From JANRLJ01 sp034437895 (lineage in GTDB: Bacteria > Chloroflexota > Anaerolineae > Aggregatilineales > Phototrophicaceae), in the NCBI GenBank assembly GCA_034437895.1, contig DAOTTO010000495.1, forward strand, positions 1 through 38,424: a stretch of DNA of 38,424 nt, in the 5' to 3' direction. Positions 8,696 through 16,214 of this stretch are shown here, piece after piece (the first letter of the stretch is position 1; each line of letters opens with the position of its first letter). Under the pieces are notes generated by a model. That model ran no database searches and was not told the DNA's origin. It saw only the letters and a program-made list of their open reading frames with translations. The translations under genes were made by a program, and so were the position numbers.

Positions 8696-9142
8696 ATGGA
8701 CGACCCAAGAGCTAAACTCAACGATGCGCTTAAAGAAGCGATGAAAAGCAAAGAGAATGAACGCCGCGATGTCATCCGTATGGCGTTGAGCGCGGTTAAG
8801 CAGATCGAGATCGACACGCAGAAAGAAGTCGACTCGGCGGGCGTGATCGACGTTTTACAAAAAGAAGCCAAGAAACGCCGCGAATCTATTGACGAAATGG
8901 CGAAGGCTGGACGCGAAGAAAGCGCCGCACAGGAAAAACGCGAGTTGGATATATTGGAGGAATTCCTGCCGACTCAACTTACTTCTGATGAGATCGCAGC
9001 TATTGTGAACGAAATTATCGTGCAAGTTGGGGCGACTTCGGCCAAAGATATGAACAAAGTGATGGGGCCTTTGATGCAGCGCGTTAAAGGGCTGGCTGAT
9101 GGCAAGCTCGTTAACCAAATCGCTCGTGAGATATTGAAGTAA
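8696..9142 (+). CDS. yqeY: GatB/YqeY domain protein
   Basis: 148-aa YqeY family protein, related to the tail domain of the GatB amidotransferase subunit, thought to bind tRNA; its cellular role is not settled. The start ATG at 8696 has AAGGA eight to nine bases upstream. Family hallmarks are seen: LNDALKEAMKSKE and RRDVIRMALSAVKQIEID near the front, LQKEAKKRRESIDEMAKAGRE in the centre, ELDILEEFLPTQLTSDEI after it, and a C-terminal KDMNKVMGPLMQRVKGLADGK with LVNQIAREIL. The length is normal for the family. It lies eight bases before pgpH. In many Gram-positive genomes yqeY is also found close to the yqfF (pgpH)-ybeY-dgkA genes, which supports the call. Confidence 0.93.
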   Translation: MDDPRAKLNDALKEAMKSKENERRDVIRMALSAVKQIEIDTQKEVDSAGVIDVLQKEAKKRRESIDEMAKAGREESAAQEKRELDILEEFLPTQLTSDEIAAIVNEIIVQVGATSAKDMNKVMGPLMQRVKGLADGKLVNQIAREILK

Positions 9143-9149
9143 AAAGCAG

Positions 9150-11591
9150 ATGATTGCCATCATTGCTCGGCTGCTGGAAGATTATTTTAACCTACGCTAT
9201 GAGCGCTCGGTGAAGATTCTCAGCCGCCTTGCTGTCGTGATGGCGGCGCTGTTGTTTATTTTGCTGGCGACCTTTATTGTTGCGTTCGAGAGTATTTTTC
9301 CTGGTCAAAATAATGTGGCAGCGTTGCAAGTGGGGGATATTGCGCCGCTGGATATTTTCGCGCCGCAAAGTGTGTCTTACATCAGCGAAATCTTGACGAC
9401 GCAGCGGCGGCAGGCGGCGGGGGATGCCGTCAGCCCAATTTTTGATCCGGCAAATGCGGCGATTTCTCGCCAGCGGACACAGCTTGCGCGGCAAATTCTT
9501 GATTTTATCGACAATATCCGGCGTGACCCCTACGCCATCTATGAACAGCGCGTTAATGACATCAATCAGATTCGGGAGCTTCAGCTTGATGAACCCATCA
9601 TCAATCGTATCTTGCAAATTGACCCCGATACATGGGGCAATATGGACGATCAGATTGTTGCGGTGCTGGAGCGTGTTATGCGCGAACAAATACGTGACGC
9701 GAATATCGAAGAAATCCGTGCTGGTTTGCCGACGCAGGTTAGCTTTCAATTTACGGAAGAAGATGTCTTGGTCATCGTCGCCATTGTCAGCGATTTAATT
9801 CGCGCCAATAGTGTCCAGAACGAAACCGCCACCTCAGAGGCACGACAGGCCGCGATTGATGCAGTTCCAGAAGTGCGGCGCGGTTTTGAGCGTGGTCAAT
9901 TAGTGGTCAGCGGCGGCAGCCAGATTCAAGCGGCAGATTATGAAGCGCTGCAACAATTGGGACTTTTGCGCTTAGAGGATCGTCGCTTGCAAGATGTTGT
10001 TAGCGCGATGCTGGCGAGCTTCATTGTCATGGTCATCATTGGCCTGTATATGCTGCGATTTTGGCCGTTATTGGTCTATGGTCAGCCGCGCTTTCTCACA
10101 CTGCTTGCCGGGATATTTATCATCGTCCTTTTGGGCGCACGTCTAGGGTTAAGCGGACAAATTTATATCTACCCGACGGCAGCGCTGGCGTTGCTTTACG
10201 TCACCATTATCACCCCAGAAATTGCTATCATCGCCGTTTTGGGGTTAGCGCTTCTGATTGGGATGATGGCGAATAATTCGCTTGAAATCGGCACTTTGGT
10301 AGCGGCGGGGGGCATTATTGGTGCGCTTACGCTCAAACGGCCAGAACGCCTAAACAGCTTTTTCTTCGCGGGGTTGATGGTCGCTATTATTAACATTGCT
10401 GTCGCGGCGATCTTTAACTTAGATTCATCCGGCGGGGATAACACAACTCGGATTATTTTGTTGATTGTTTATTCAATGCTCAACGGCATTTTGACGGCGG
10501 CGGCGGCTATTGCAGGGATGTATATTATCACTCTGCTGTTTAACCTGCCGACGGCGCTCAAACTGGTGGAACTTAGCCAGCCGAATCAGCCGCTGCTTCA
10601 GCGTTTATTGCGCGAGGCTCCCGGCACGTATCAACATACGCTTCAAGTGGCGAATTTGTCCGAACAAGCCGCCCATGCCATCGGCGCGAATGCCGAATTG
10701 ACGCATACCGCCGCGCTTTATCATGACATCGGCAAAATGCTTAATCCGGCCTTTTTTACAGAAAATCAGGGCGATATCGGAAATCCGCACGATATACTGA
10801 ATGATCCCTATCGCAGCGCAGGGATTATCATCAGCCATGTGACGGAAGGGGACGAAATCGCCCGGCAGTATCGCTTGCCAAGCCGAATTCGTGATTTTAT
10901 CCGTGAGCATCACGGTACAATGGCGGTTTATGTTTTTTATCGTCAAGCCATTATCCTCGCTGGCGATGATGAGTCGGCGGTGGATGTAAAAGACTTCCAA
11001 TATCCCGGCCCCAAACCCCGCAGCCGCGAGACAGCGATTCTCATGCTGGCGGATGGGTGTGAAGCCTCTGTCCGTTCTCGCCAGCCGAAGAATAAACAAG
11101 AGATCGAGGAAATTATCCGGCAGGTCGTGGAAGATCGGCGCAAAGCCGGTCAGTTAGACGAATCTGGCTTAACGCTCAATGACCTTAAAGCGATTCAGAC
11201 CATTTTCGTCGAGATGCTGCAAGCTATCTTCCACCCGCGCATTAATTACAATGAAGCGATTGCTAGGGTGCGCCGGACGACTGATGATGTTTCTCTCGTG
11301 ACAACGCCGACAACTGCCGAAGGTCGTCAATCAGACATTGCTATAGAAGTCGCCAAATTACCCTTAAAGACGGCGGAAATGCCGCTTGCGGCTCAAGTTA
11401 TGTCCCAAGATGATGATAATGCCCCGTTGACGGAAGTGCCGCGCTTGCGTCGTATGGGAGAAACGCGAGAGGTGCCGATTCAAGGCAGCACCAACGGTCA
11501 GACGGCTACCTATGACGCGCAAAAAAGTTCCGATGAACCTGTCGTCGAACCAAAAGATGAAGGCGATGGAAATAATAATGTTTCAAATTGA
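9150..11591 (+). CDS. pgpH: 7TM HD-domain phosphodiesterase, PgpH/YqfF type
   Basis: Large membrane HD protein (813 aa) of the family whose Listeria member PgpH hydrolyses cyclic di-AMP. Order of parts: N-terminal membrane segment (about residues 27-48), an extracytosolic 7TMR-HDED domain (about 50-285), a block of seven membrane helices (about 288-465) and a cytosolic HD domain (about 490-680). Metal ligands are visible: H496 in TYQHTLQVA, H519 in LTHTAALYHDIGK, and H525-D526; further histidines occur in IISHVTEGDEIA and IREHHGTM. The last about 120 residues are an acidic, low-complexity tail that is not part of the core family. Its stop overlaps the ybeY start by 14 bases. Substrate assignment rests on the family, not on anything unique here. 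Confidence 0.92.
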   Translation: MIAIIARLLEDYFNLRYERSVKILSRLAVVMAALLFILLATFIVAFESIFPGQNNVAALQVGDIAPLDIFAPQSVSYISEILTTQRRQAAGDAVSPIFDPANAAISRQRTQLARQILDFIDNIRRDPYAIYEQRVNDINQIRELQLDEPIINRILQIDPDTWGNMDDQIVAVLERVMREQIRDANIEEIRAGLPTQVSFQFTEEDVLVIVAIVSDLIRANSVQNETATSEARQAAIDAVPEVRRGFERGQLVVSGGSQIQAADYEALQQLGLLRLEDRRLQDVVSAMLASFIVMVIIGLYMLRFWPLLVYGQPRFLTLLAGIFIIVLLGARLGLSGQIYIYPTAALALLYVTIITPEIAIIAVLGLALLIGMMANNSLEIGTLVAAGGIIGALTLKRPERLNSFFFAGLMVAIINIAVAAIFNLDSSGGDNTTRIILLIVYSMLNGILTAAAAIAGMYIITLLFNLPTALKLVELSQPNQPLLQRLLREAPGTYQHTLQVANLSEQAAHAIGANAELTHTAALYHDIGKMLNPAFFTENQGDIGNPHDILNDPYRSAGIIISHVTEGDEIARQYRLPSRIRDFIREHHGTMAVYVFYRQAIILAGDDESAVDVKDFQYPGPKPRSRETAILMLADGCEASVRSRQPKNKQEIEEIIRQVVEDRRKAGQLDESGLTLNDLKAIQTIFVEMLQAIFHPRINYNEAIARVRRTTDDVSLVTTPTTAEGRQSDIAIEVAKLPLKTAEMPLAAQVMSQDDDNAPLTEVPRLRRMGETREVPIQGSTNGQTATYDAQKSSDEPVVEPKDEGDGNNNVSN

Positions 11592-12075
11592 TATAATGAA
11601 TGAAAAGAACTATCCAGTCGATCCTATCAGTTTACAGCAGGCCGCCTTGACGGTGTTACAAGGCCAATCTGAACGGTTAGAAGGCAGCCTGACGGTGGTC
11701 ATCGAAGATGATGAGGCTGTCGCCGCCCTCAATAGTCGCTATCGTGGAATAGACTCGGCGACGGATGTGTTGTCCTTCCCCTCAGAAATGCCCATGATGC
11801 CAATAGAAATGATGGATGAGGATGCACTGCCTTATTTAGGCGATTTGATTATTGCATATCCGTATGCGTTGGCGCAGGCACAGCGTGAAGGACATGACGC
11901 AATGCAGAGTTTTTCGCTGTTAGTTGTGCATGGGACCCTGCATTTGTTAGGCTATGACCATGATACTTTAGAAAATCGCGCCGAAATGTGGGCGGCGCAG
12001 GAAACGGCACTCATGGCACTGGGTATTTCGACGGCGATTGTCCCGTCATTAGAAGGCAGCATTGATGACCACTAG
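11578..12075 (+). CDS. ybeY: Endoribonuclease YbeY (rRNA maturation factor)
   Basis: Zinc-dependent RNase needed for 16S rRNA 3' end processing and ribosome quality control. I choose ATG 11578 (MFQIDIMNEKNYPVD), which overlaps the pgpH stop by 14 bases; this matches the usual family N-terminus, whereas an open frame up to 11512 would add unrelated residues. This gives 165 aa. The zinc motif is complete: HGTLHLLGYDH (HxxxHxxGxxH). The family strand LNSRYRGIDSATDVLSFP is also present, followed by YLGDLIIAYPYA. The gene lies in the order pgpH-ybeY-dgkA, a conserved neighbourhood. Its stop overlaps the next gene by 11 bases, so translation in this cluster is coupled. Confidence 0.95.
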   Translation: MFQIDIMNEKNYPVDPISLQQAALTVLQGQSERLEGSLTVVIEDDEAVAALNSRYRGIDSATDVLSFPSEMPMMPIEMMDEDALPYLGDLIIAYPYALAQAQREGHDAMQSFSLLVVHGTLHLLGYDHDTLENRAEMWAAQETALMALGISTAIVPSLEGSIDDH

Positions 12076-12508
12076 GCGCGAAAAAATCATGGAAGCACTC
12101 ACAGGCACAATGAAAATTGATCCTGATGAATACAGCCCCATCACCAGCCCCAATCGTATTAAAAGTTTGGGCTATGCGCTGGCGGGTTGGCTTTATATGC
12201 TGCGCCGTCAGAAGAACACCCGCCTTCAGGCTGTGGCTTCGCTGGCGGTTTTTGTCTTCGCGCTGTGGTTACAAATTGATGCGCTGCGTTGGGCGATTCT
12301 CATTTTGACGATTACGATGGTGTGGATGGCAGAATTCATGAACGCAGCGATAGAAGCAGCGGTTAACCTCGCTTCGTCTGAACTGCATCCGATGGCTAAG
12401 GTGGGCAAAGACGTGGCATCAGCAGCCGTGCTGTTGGGTGTCGTAGCATCCATCGTGATCGGCTTGCTCATTTTAGGGCCGGCGCTGTTCGATAAATTAG
12501 GGATTTAA
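12065..12508 (+). CDS. dgkA: Diacylglycerol/undecaprenol kinase family protein, copy 1
   Basis: Small membrane lipid kinase of the DgkA family (147 aa from ATG 12065; ATG 12089 is an alternative). The family uses ATP to phosphorylate diacylglycerol or, in most Gram-positive relatives, undecaprenol for cell-wall lipid recycling. Active-site residues are present in MAEFMNAAIEAAVNL (Glu-x2-Asn-x3-Glu) and KVGKDVASAAV (Lys-Asp). Three membrane helices are seen. The N-terminus is longer than usual and contains GTMKIDPDEY, which is shared with the next gene. The usual VVD after the glutamate is AVN in this copy. It follows ybeY, as in many bacteria. A tandem duplicate lies 37 bases downstream, so the two may differ in lipid substrate or form mixed trimers; this is inference. 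Confidence 0.88.
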   Translation: MTTRREKIMEALTGTMKIDPDEYSPITSPNRIKSLGYALAGWLYMLRRQKNTRLQAVASLAVFVFALWLQIDALRWAILILTITMVWMAEFMNAAIEAAVNLASSELHPMAKVGKDVASAAVLLGVVASIVIGLLILGPALFDKLGI

Positions 12509-12545
12509 TAAGTTGGGCATCCGGGGTGAGAGAAGAGAAAACGGC

Positions 12546-13049
12546 ATGATTAAAGAAAAACGGACTCCAAAAATCACACCCGTAAAATCGGCAAATGGAA
12601 GTGCATCACCGACGATTGATAATTCACTGATCGGGACAATGAAAATTGACCCAACGGAATATAAGGCCGTCGAAAAAAACCGTAACGATATTTTGCGAGC
12701 AAAGTATGCGGTGGCAGGGCTGCTTTATCTGCTGCGGCACGAACAGAGCATCCGTAATTTACTCGTGACGAGCGTTTTTGTGATGGGGTTGATATTCTGG
12801 TTACAAGTTGATCTTGAACGCGGCGTTCTGGTGTTTTTGTCTTTGGGGCTGGTGTGGGCAACCGAATCCATCAATACTGCACTGGAAGCAGTGGTCGATT
12901 TGGTGACACAAGAAATTCACCCGATGGCAAAAGTTGCTAAAGATGTGGCTGCTTCTGCCACACTATCTGCGACGTTTACTTCCGCCGTCGTGACCCTGGT
13001 GCTGCTTGGGCCGCCGCTGCTTCACAGAATCAGCCTGATTATTGGATAG
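12546..13049 (+). CDS. Diacylglycerol/undecaprenol kinase family protein, copy 2
   Basis: Tandem paralogue of the gene before it, 167 aa from ATG 12546; a TTG at 12513 in the same frame is less likely. Catalytic residues are kept: ATESINTALEAVVDL and KVAKDVAASAT. It shares with copy 1 the GTMKIDPTEY segment about 25 residues before the first amphipathic helix, the WLQVD/WLQID turn and EIHPMAKV/ELHPMAKV after the active site. The N-terminal 30 residues are rich in Lys and Pro (IKEKRTPKITPVKSANGS) and unlike copy 1. Both copies look functional. The gap of 37 bases places both in one transcript with pgpH and ybeY. Confidence 0.86.
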   Translation: MIKEKRTPKITPVKSANGSASPTIDNSLIGTMKIDPTEYKAVEKNRNDILRAKYAVAGLLYLLRHEQSIRNLLVTSVFVMGLIFWLQVDLERGVLVFLSLGLVWATESINTALEAVVDLVTQEIHPMAKVAKDVAASATLSATFTSAVVTLVLLGPPLLHRISLIIG

Positions 13050-13061
13050 AAAGCTAGGCTC

Positions 13062-14306
13062 ATGAGTGATTTTGAACAGCCTTCTCCTTCTGAATCGCCG
13101 CTTGAATCATCGCCGCGCAATAATCGCGCCCGTGAACGTCATCAGCGTCGTAAGCAAAAACAGCAAGGGATGTCAACTCCACTTGCTGCTTCCGTACCGC
13201 GTACAGCACTGACACCTCGTCAGCCTCGCACATCACTTCCGCGTTCAGCGGCGCGTCCCATCAATACCAAAGATTTCAAGATGCCCGAAATTCCCTATCT
13301 CCGGCAAATTCTTTTGTCGGCAGCCGGCGGCGCATTCATGATCTTTTTGATTGTGCTTATCGGCCTAACGCGGCAGGGTGCGCCGCAAGCGCCTGCCAAT
13401 GCGCTTTGGCTTGGGCAGGATTGGACACAAACAACGCAGACACAAGAGGATATGGACTCGCTTGTGCGACAAATGCGCGAGAACGAAATTGGATCAGTCT
13501 ACGCATGGGTAAGCTGGTTGCAAGTGAATAATACGTGGGCAGGCACACAACCGGGAACAAATACATTTTTGCAGGTCGAGAATGAAATACAGGATTTTGT
13601 GACTAAATTTAAAGCGACTTATCCCGATGCCGATCTGTACGGCTGGATTCAGGTCCCCGCGGTATTGGGGGATGCAGGAAACCGTCTCGGCAACGATGAT
13701 TTGCAACAGACGATTGCGGAATTTTCGATTGAACTCACAACACGTTTCGGCTTTGATGGGATTTTCTTGGATGTAGATACCATTGCCAATGGGAGCGAAA
13801 GTTACCTTGCTATTTTGCGTCGGATTCGGGCGGCTGTGCCAGAAGATGCGCTTTTGGCGGTTGCGCTCCCCCCAGATTGGACACCTATAGGGGTGGACAT
13901 CCCCAAACCCGGAGGAATTGAAGACGGTACTGCTTGGGATGAGCCATATAAACAGCGCGTAGCCCTGCTTGCCGATCAACTGGTGATTCGGGCATATAAC
14001 AGCTATTTGGAAACGCCGGAAGATTATGTCGCATGGATGGCCTATCAGGTGGAGGCTTATGCCAAAGCGATTGATGCGCTGGCAACTGGGGCGGAAGTCG
14101 TCATCGGAATCCCAACGTATGATGATGAACTACCCGCTCACGATGTGCGCGTAGAAAATATTGATACCGCCGTCAGGGGCATTCGGCAGGGACTCGAACA
14201 AGCAGGTGATGCGCGTCGTGCTGTTGAAGGCGTGGCTATTTATGCCGACTGGCAAACGGATGATGTTGAGTGGCGGCAATATCAACAGCAATGGTTGGGC
14301 AAATAA
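13062..14306 (+). CDS. Membrane-anchored GH18-like TIM-barrel protein, motif altered
   Basis: 414 aa. A Ser/Pro/Arg-rich cytosolic head of about 75 residues is followed by one membrane segment (about 84-102, ILLSAAGGAFMIFLIVLIGL) and an outside domain of about 310 residues. The domain has barrel-like features: SLVRQMRENEIGSVYAWVSW, DADLYGWIQVPAV, RFGFDGIFLDVDTI and a late QLVIRAYNSYLETPEDYVAW. The segment FDGIFLDVD (231-239) aligns with the GH18 signature DGxDxDxE, but the first Asp is Phe and the catalytic Glu is Asp, so chitinase-type hydrolysis is doubtful; it may bind glycan or belong to a neighbouring barrel family. It lies 12 bases after the second dgkA-type gene, which suggests an envelope role. 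Confidence 0.72.
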   Translation: MSDFEQPSPSESPLESSPRNNRARERHQRRKQKQQGMSTPLAASVPRTALTPRQPRTSLPRSAARPINTKDFKMPEIPYLRQILLSAAGGAFMIFLIVLIGLTRQGAPQAPANALWLGQDWTQTTQTQEDMDSLVRQMRENEIGSVYAWVSWLQVNNTWAGTQPGTNTFLQVENEIQDFVTKFKATYPDADLYGWIQVPAVLGDAGNRLGNDDLQQTIAEFSIELTTRFGFDGIFLDVDTIANGSESYLAILRRIRAAVPEDALLAVALPPDWTPIGVDIPKPGGIEDGTAWDEPYKQRVALLADQLVIRAYNSYLETPEDYVAWMAYQVEAYAKAIDALATGAEVVIGIPTYDDELPAHDVRVENIDTAVRGIRQGLEQAGDARRAVEGVAIYADWQTDDVEWRQYQQQWLGK

Positions 14307-14321
14307 AAGATTGAGGTATCC

Positions 14322-15155
14322 GTGTCAACTTGTTTCATCAAAACTCTCAAATCTGATGGCTTGCATCCCGTCGATTATCAGGCTGATTCGCTTAATGATG
14401 CGGCGCAGTACGAGCCGGAAGACGGGATTTATACCGTCACCAATACCTATCAGGTCTTCAAAGTCCTGAAGTTTAATGCCCATCTTGACCGCCTAGAAGA
14501 TTCGGCAAAACGGGCGGATATTCCTCTCGTGCTAGATCGGGCGCGTTTGCGGTCTGTGCTGCGTCAGATGATCGCGGAAGCCAACTATGGCGATGTGCGT
14601 TTTCGTGTGACGGTGCCGCGCCAACAACCGGATACCTTTATCCTTTCGGTAGAACCGTTCGCGCCACTTTCGCCCATGCTGATTGAGGAAGGGGTGCGCG
14701 TCATCACAGCGCCCAACAGCGCTCGCCACAATGCTGCCGCTAAAACGACGGGCTGGATGCAAGCGCGTAAAGCCATCAGCGAAAATCTTCAATCAGGCAT
14801 TTACGATGCAATTCTGCTCGACGACAAAGGCGATATGCTGGAAGGTCTGGCGAGTAATTTTTACGCGGTCTTACATGGCGAACTGCATACAGCAGGGGAG
14901 GGCGTATTGCCCGGTATCGCGCAGCAGATTGTATTTGAGGTCGCGCCGGATATTGTGCCTATGAAGCGGGAAGCCGCCAATATCGGTGACTTAACCAATA
15001 TAACCGAAGCCTTCATTACCAGCAGCAGTCGCGGGATTGTGCCTGTGGTCGAGATTGACGAGCATATTTTGGGCGATGGCAAACCCGGCGTGGTCACGAT
15101 TGCGCTTCTTACCGCTTACAATGAGTGGGTCAAGGCTCATCTTGAAGAATTATAG
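14322..15155 (+). CDS. Class IV aminotransferase (PabC/IlvE superfamily)
   Basis: PLP enzyme of the fold-type IV group, 277 aa, GTG start at 14322 with TTGAGG about nine bases upstream. The PLP lysine is K141 in NAAAKTTGWMQARK. The superfamily segment LLDDKGDMLEGLASNFYAV (glutamate contacting PLP) and the phosphate-binding TEAFITSSSRGIVPV near the C-terminus are present. The group includes branched-chain aminotransferase, D-amino acid aminotransferase and aminodeoxychorismate lyase. The length and the SSSRGIVPV ending fit several of these, so I do not choose. Folate genes occur later in the window but not in this transcript, so a PabC role is only a possibility. It is the last gene of the plus-strand run and faces a convergent gene across a palindromic repeat. 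Confidence 0.85.
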   Translation: MSTCFIKTLKSDGLHPVDYQADSLNDAAQYEPEDGIYTVTNTYQVFKVLKFNAHLDRLEDSAKRADIPLVLDRARLRSVLRQMIAEANYGDVRFRVTVPRQQPDTFILSVEPFAPLSPMLIEEGVRVITAPNSARHNAAAKTTGWMQARKAISENLQSGIYDAILLDDKGDMLEGLASNFYAVLHGELHTAGEGVLPGIAQQIVFEVAPDIVPMKREAANIGDLTNITEAFITSSSRGIVPVVEIDEHILGDGKPGVVTIALLTAYNEWVKAHLEEL

Positions 15156-15183
15156 CGTTTTTCGGCTTATGAAAGTCCAAAAA

Positions 15184-15302
15184 TAACCACAAAGGCGCAA
15201 AGAGCGCAAAGAAAAAGAAAACTTAAATCATTTTCTTTGTGTCCTTCGTGTCTTTGTGGTTCAAAATAGTGCTTTAAGGCTGATGAGAATTTTGATGCGA
15301 TT
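15184..15302. repeat. Palindromic intergenic element, copy 1
   Basis: An imperfect inverted repeat: left arm AACCACAAAGGCGCAAAGAG, right arm CCTTCGTGTCTTTGTGGTT, with an AT-rich centre. It is followed by a conserved non-palindromic tail with TTTAAGGCTGAT and AATTTTGATGCGATT. A second copy lies at 28510-28625. Both copies sit between two convergent genes, ending 16 and 4 bases before the stop of the leftward gene. It may act as a bidirectional terminator or be a MITE-like element. Confidence 0.8.
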
Positions 15303-15318
15303 CGCCCTACTTAACTCA

Positions 15319-16209
15319 TCACTCCAGCGCGGCTTTAAAATCGTAGATGCCATCCCGAATGGCATAACGTTTGCCATTTTCCCGACAAAGCATCGTATCC
15401 CCTTCACGCACAAGTTCCCCACCATCTTCCGGGCAGACGAAAAGAGAGTCGGTTGTCAGATTGTTCGATGATTTTCCCGTTGCCACATTTTTGATGAAAA
15501 TGCTGGGTGTAATCAGCCATCCGTTGTGTTGCAGCAAACTGTCAATCGCGACCAACATTCCGGTTGGAAGATTATCTTTCAAGAGGCCAAGCCGGAAAAA
15601 TGACACGGGAATGCGTTTTTCCGTGATGAAGCCTGCCGCACCTAACGCTTGTTTCATATAATCGGGGTGAAAATCAAAGTTGAGTTCTACAAATTCAACG
15701 GGAGTTAAATCGTAAGGACTCCACGTTTGCTTTTTCAGCGCGTAACGCAAAATCGCCTTGAGATTGCGCTTATTGGCATGTTCGAGAATGAAAACGCCCT
15801 CCGGCGCTAGAACCCGCCGTACCTGACTCAATGCCGTTGGCACATCCGCCATGTGATGAATTACGCGAATCATCGTTGCACCGTCGAAGATTCCAGCGCG
15901 AAAGGGCAGTTTATACACGTCGCCTGCGACATAAATGAAGCGCTCGTCTCCATAGCGTTCCCGCGCATATTGCAACTGCGAGAACGAATAATCGAGCAAA
16001 ATGACTTGATCGTAGCCGTTATATTCCTCGGTTAAACGTCCGAAGCCTGCGCCAATTTCCAGCAGGCGTTTGCCGGATTTCGGCAGCATCCGGCGCAGAG
16101 CAACTCGTTCTGCCCGATCTTCATAATTGCGTCCCCGACCCTCCCAGAAGTCGGTGCGATAATTGGAGCCTTCATAATCACATATTTTAGGAAGCTGCGG
16201 ATCGGTCAT
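15319..16209 (-). CDS. SAM-dependent methyltransferase with Trm112-like C-terminal segment
   Basis: 296 aa. The class I methyltransferase core has motif I LLEIGAGFGRL (about 49-59), acidic motif II VILLDYS, the post-II motif VAGDVYKLPF, and the type 11 signature MIRVIHHMADVPTALSQVRRVLAPEG (in parts). The last about 40 residues, LFVCPEDGGELVREGDTMLC and on through NGKRYAIRDGIYDF, resemble a Trm112/UPF0434 zinc-ribbon with only two of the four cysteines. Such tails occur as fusions in methyltransferases that modify small molecules, quinones or surface lipids; no substrate can be named. The start ATG 16209 lies five bases after the stop of the surface protein gene, so they form one operon. Its 3' end adjoins the palindromic element. 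Confidence 0.83.
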   Translation of the reverse strand: MTDPQLPKICDYEGSNYRTDFWEGRGRNYEDRAERVALRRMLPKSGKRLLEIGAGFGRLTEEYNGYDQVILLDYSFSQLQYARERYGDERFIYVAGDVYKLPFRAGIFDGATMIRVIHHMADVPTALSQVRRVLAPEGVFILEHANKRNLKAILRYALKKQTWSPYDLTPVEFVELNFDFHPDYMKQALGAAGFITEKRIPVSFFRLGLLKDNLPTGMLVAIDSLLQHNGWLITPSIFIKNVATGKSSNNLTTDSLFVCPEDGGELVREGDTMLCRENGKRYAIRDGIYDFKAALE

Positions 16210-16214
16210 CCGTT

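Noticed and set aside
15256..15471. Small frame with MVQNSALRLMRILMR, similar to one at 28579-28854
   Set aside because: The likeness only reflects the repeated element at both places; the remainders overlap other genes antisense and differ.
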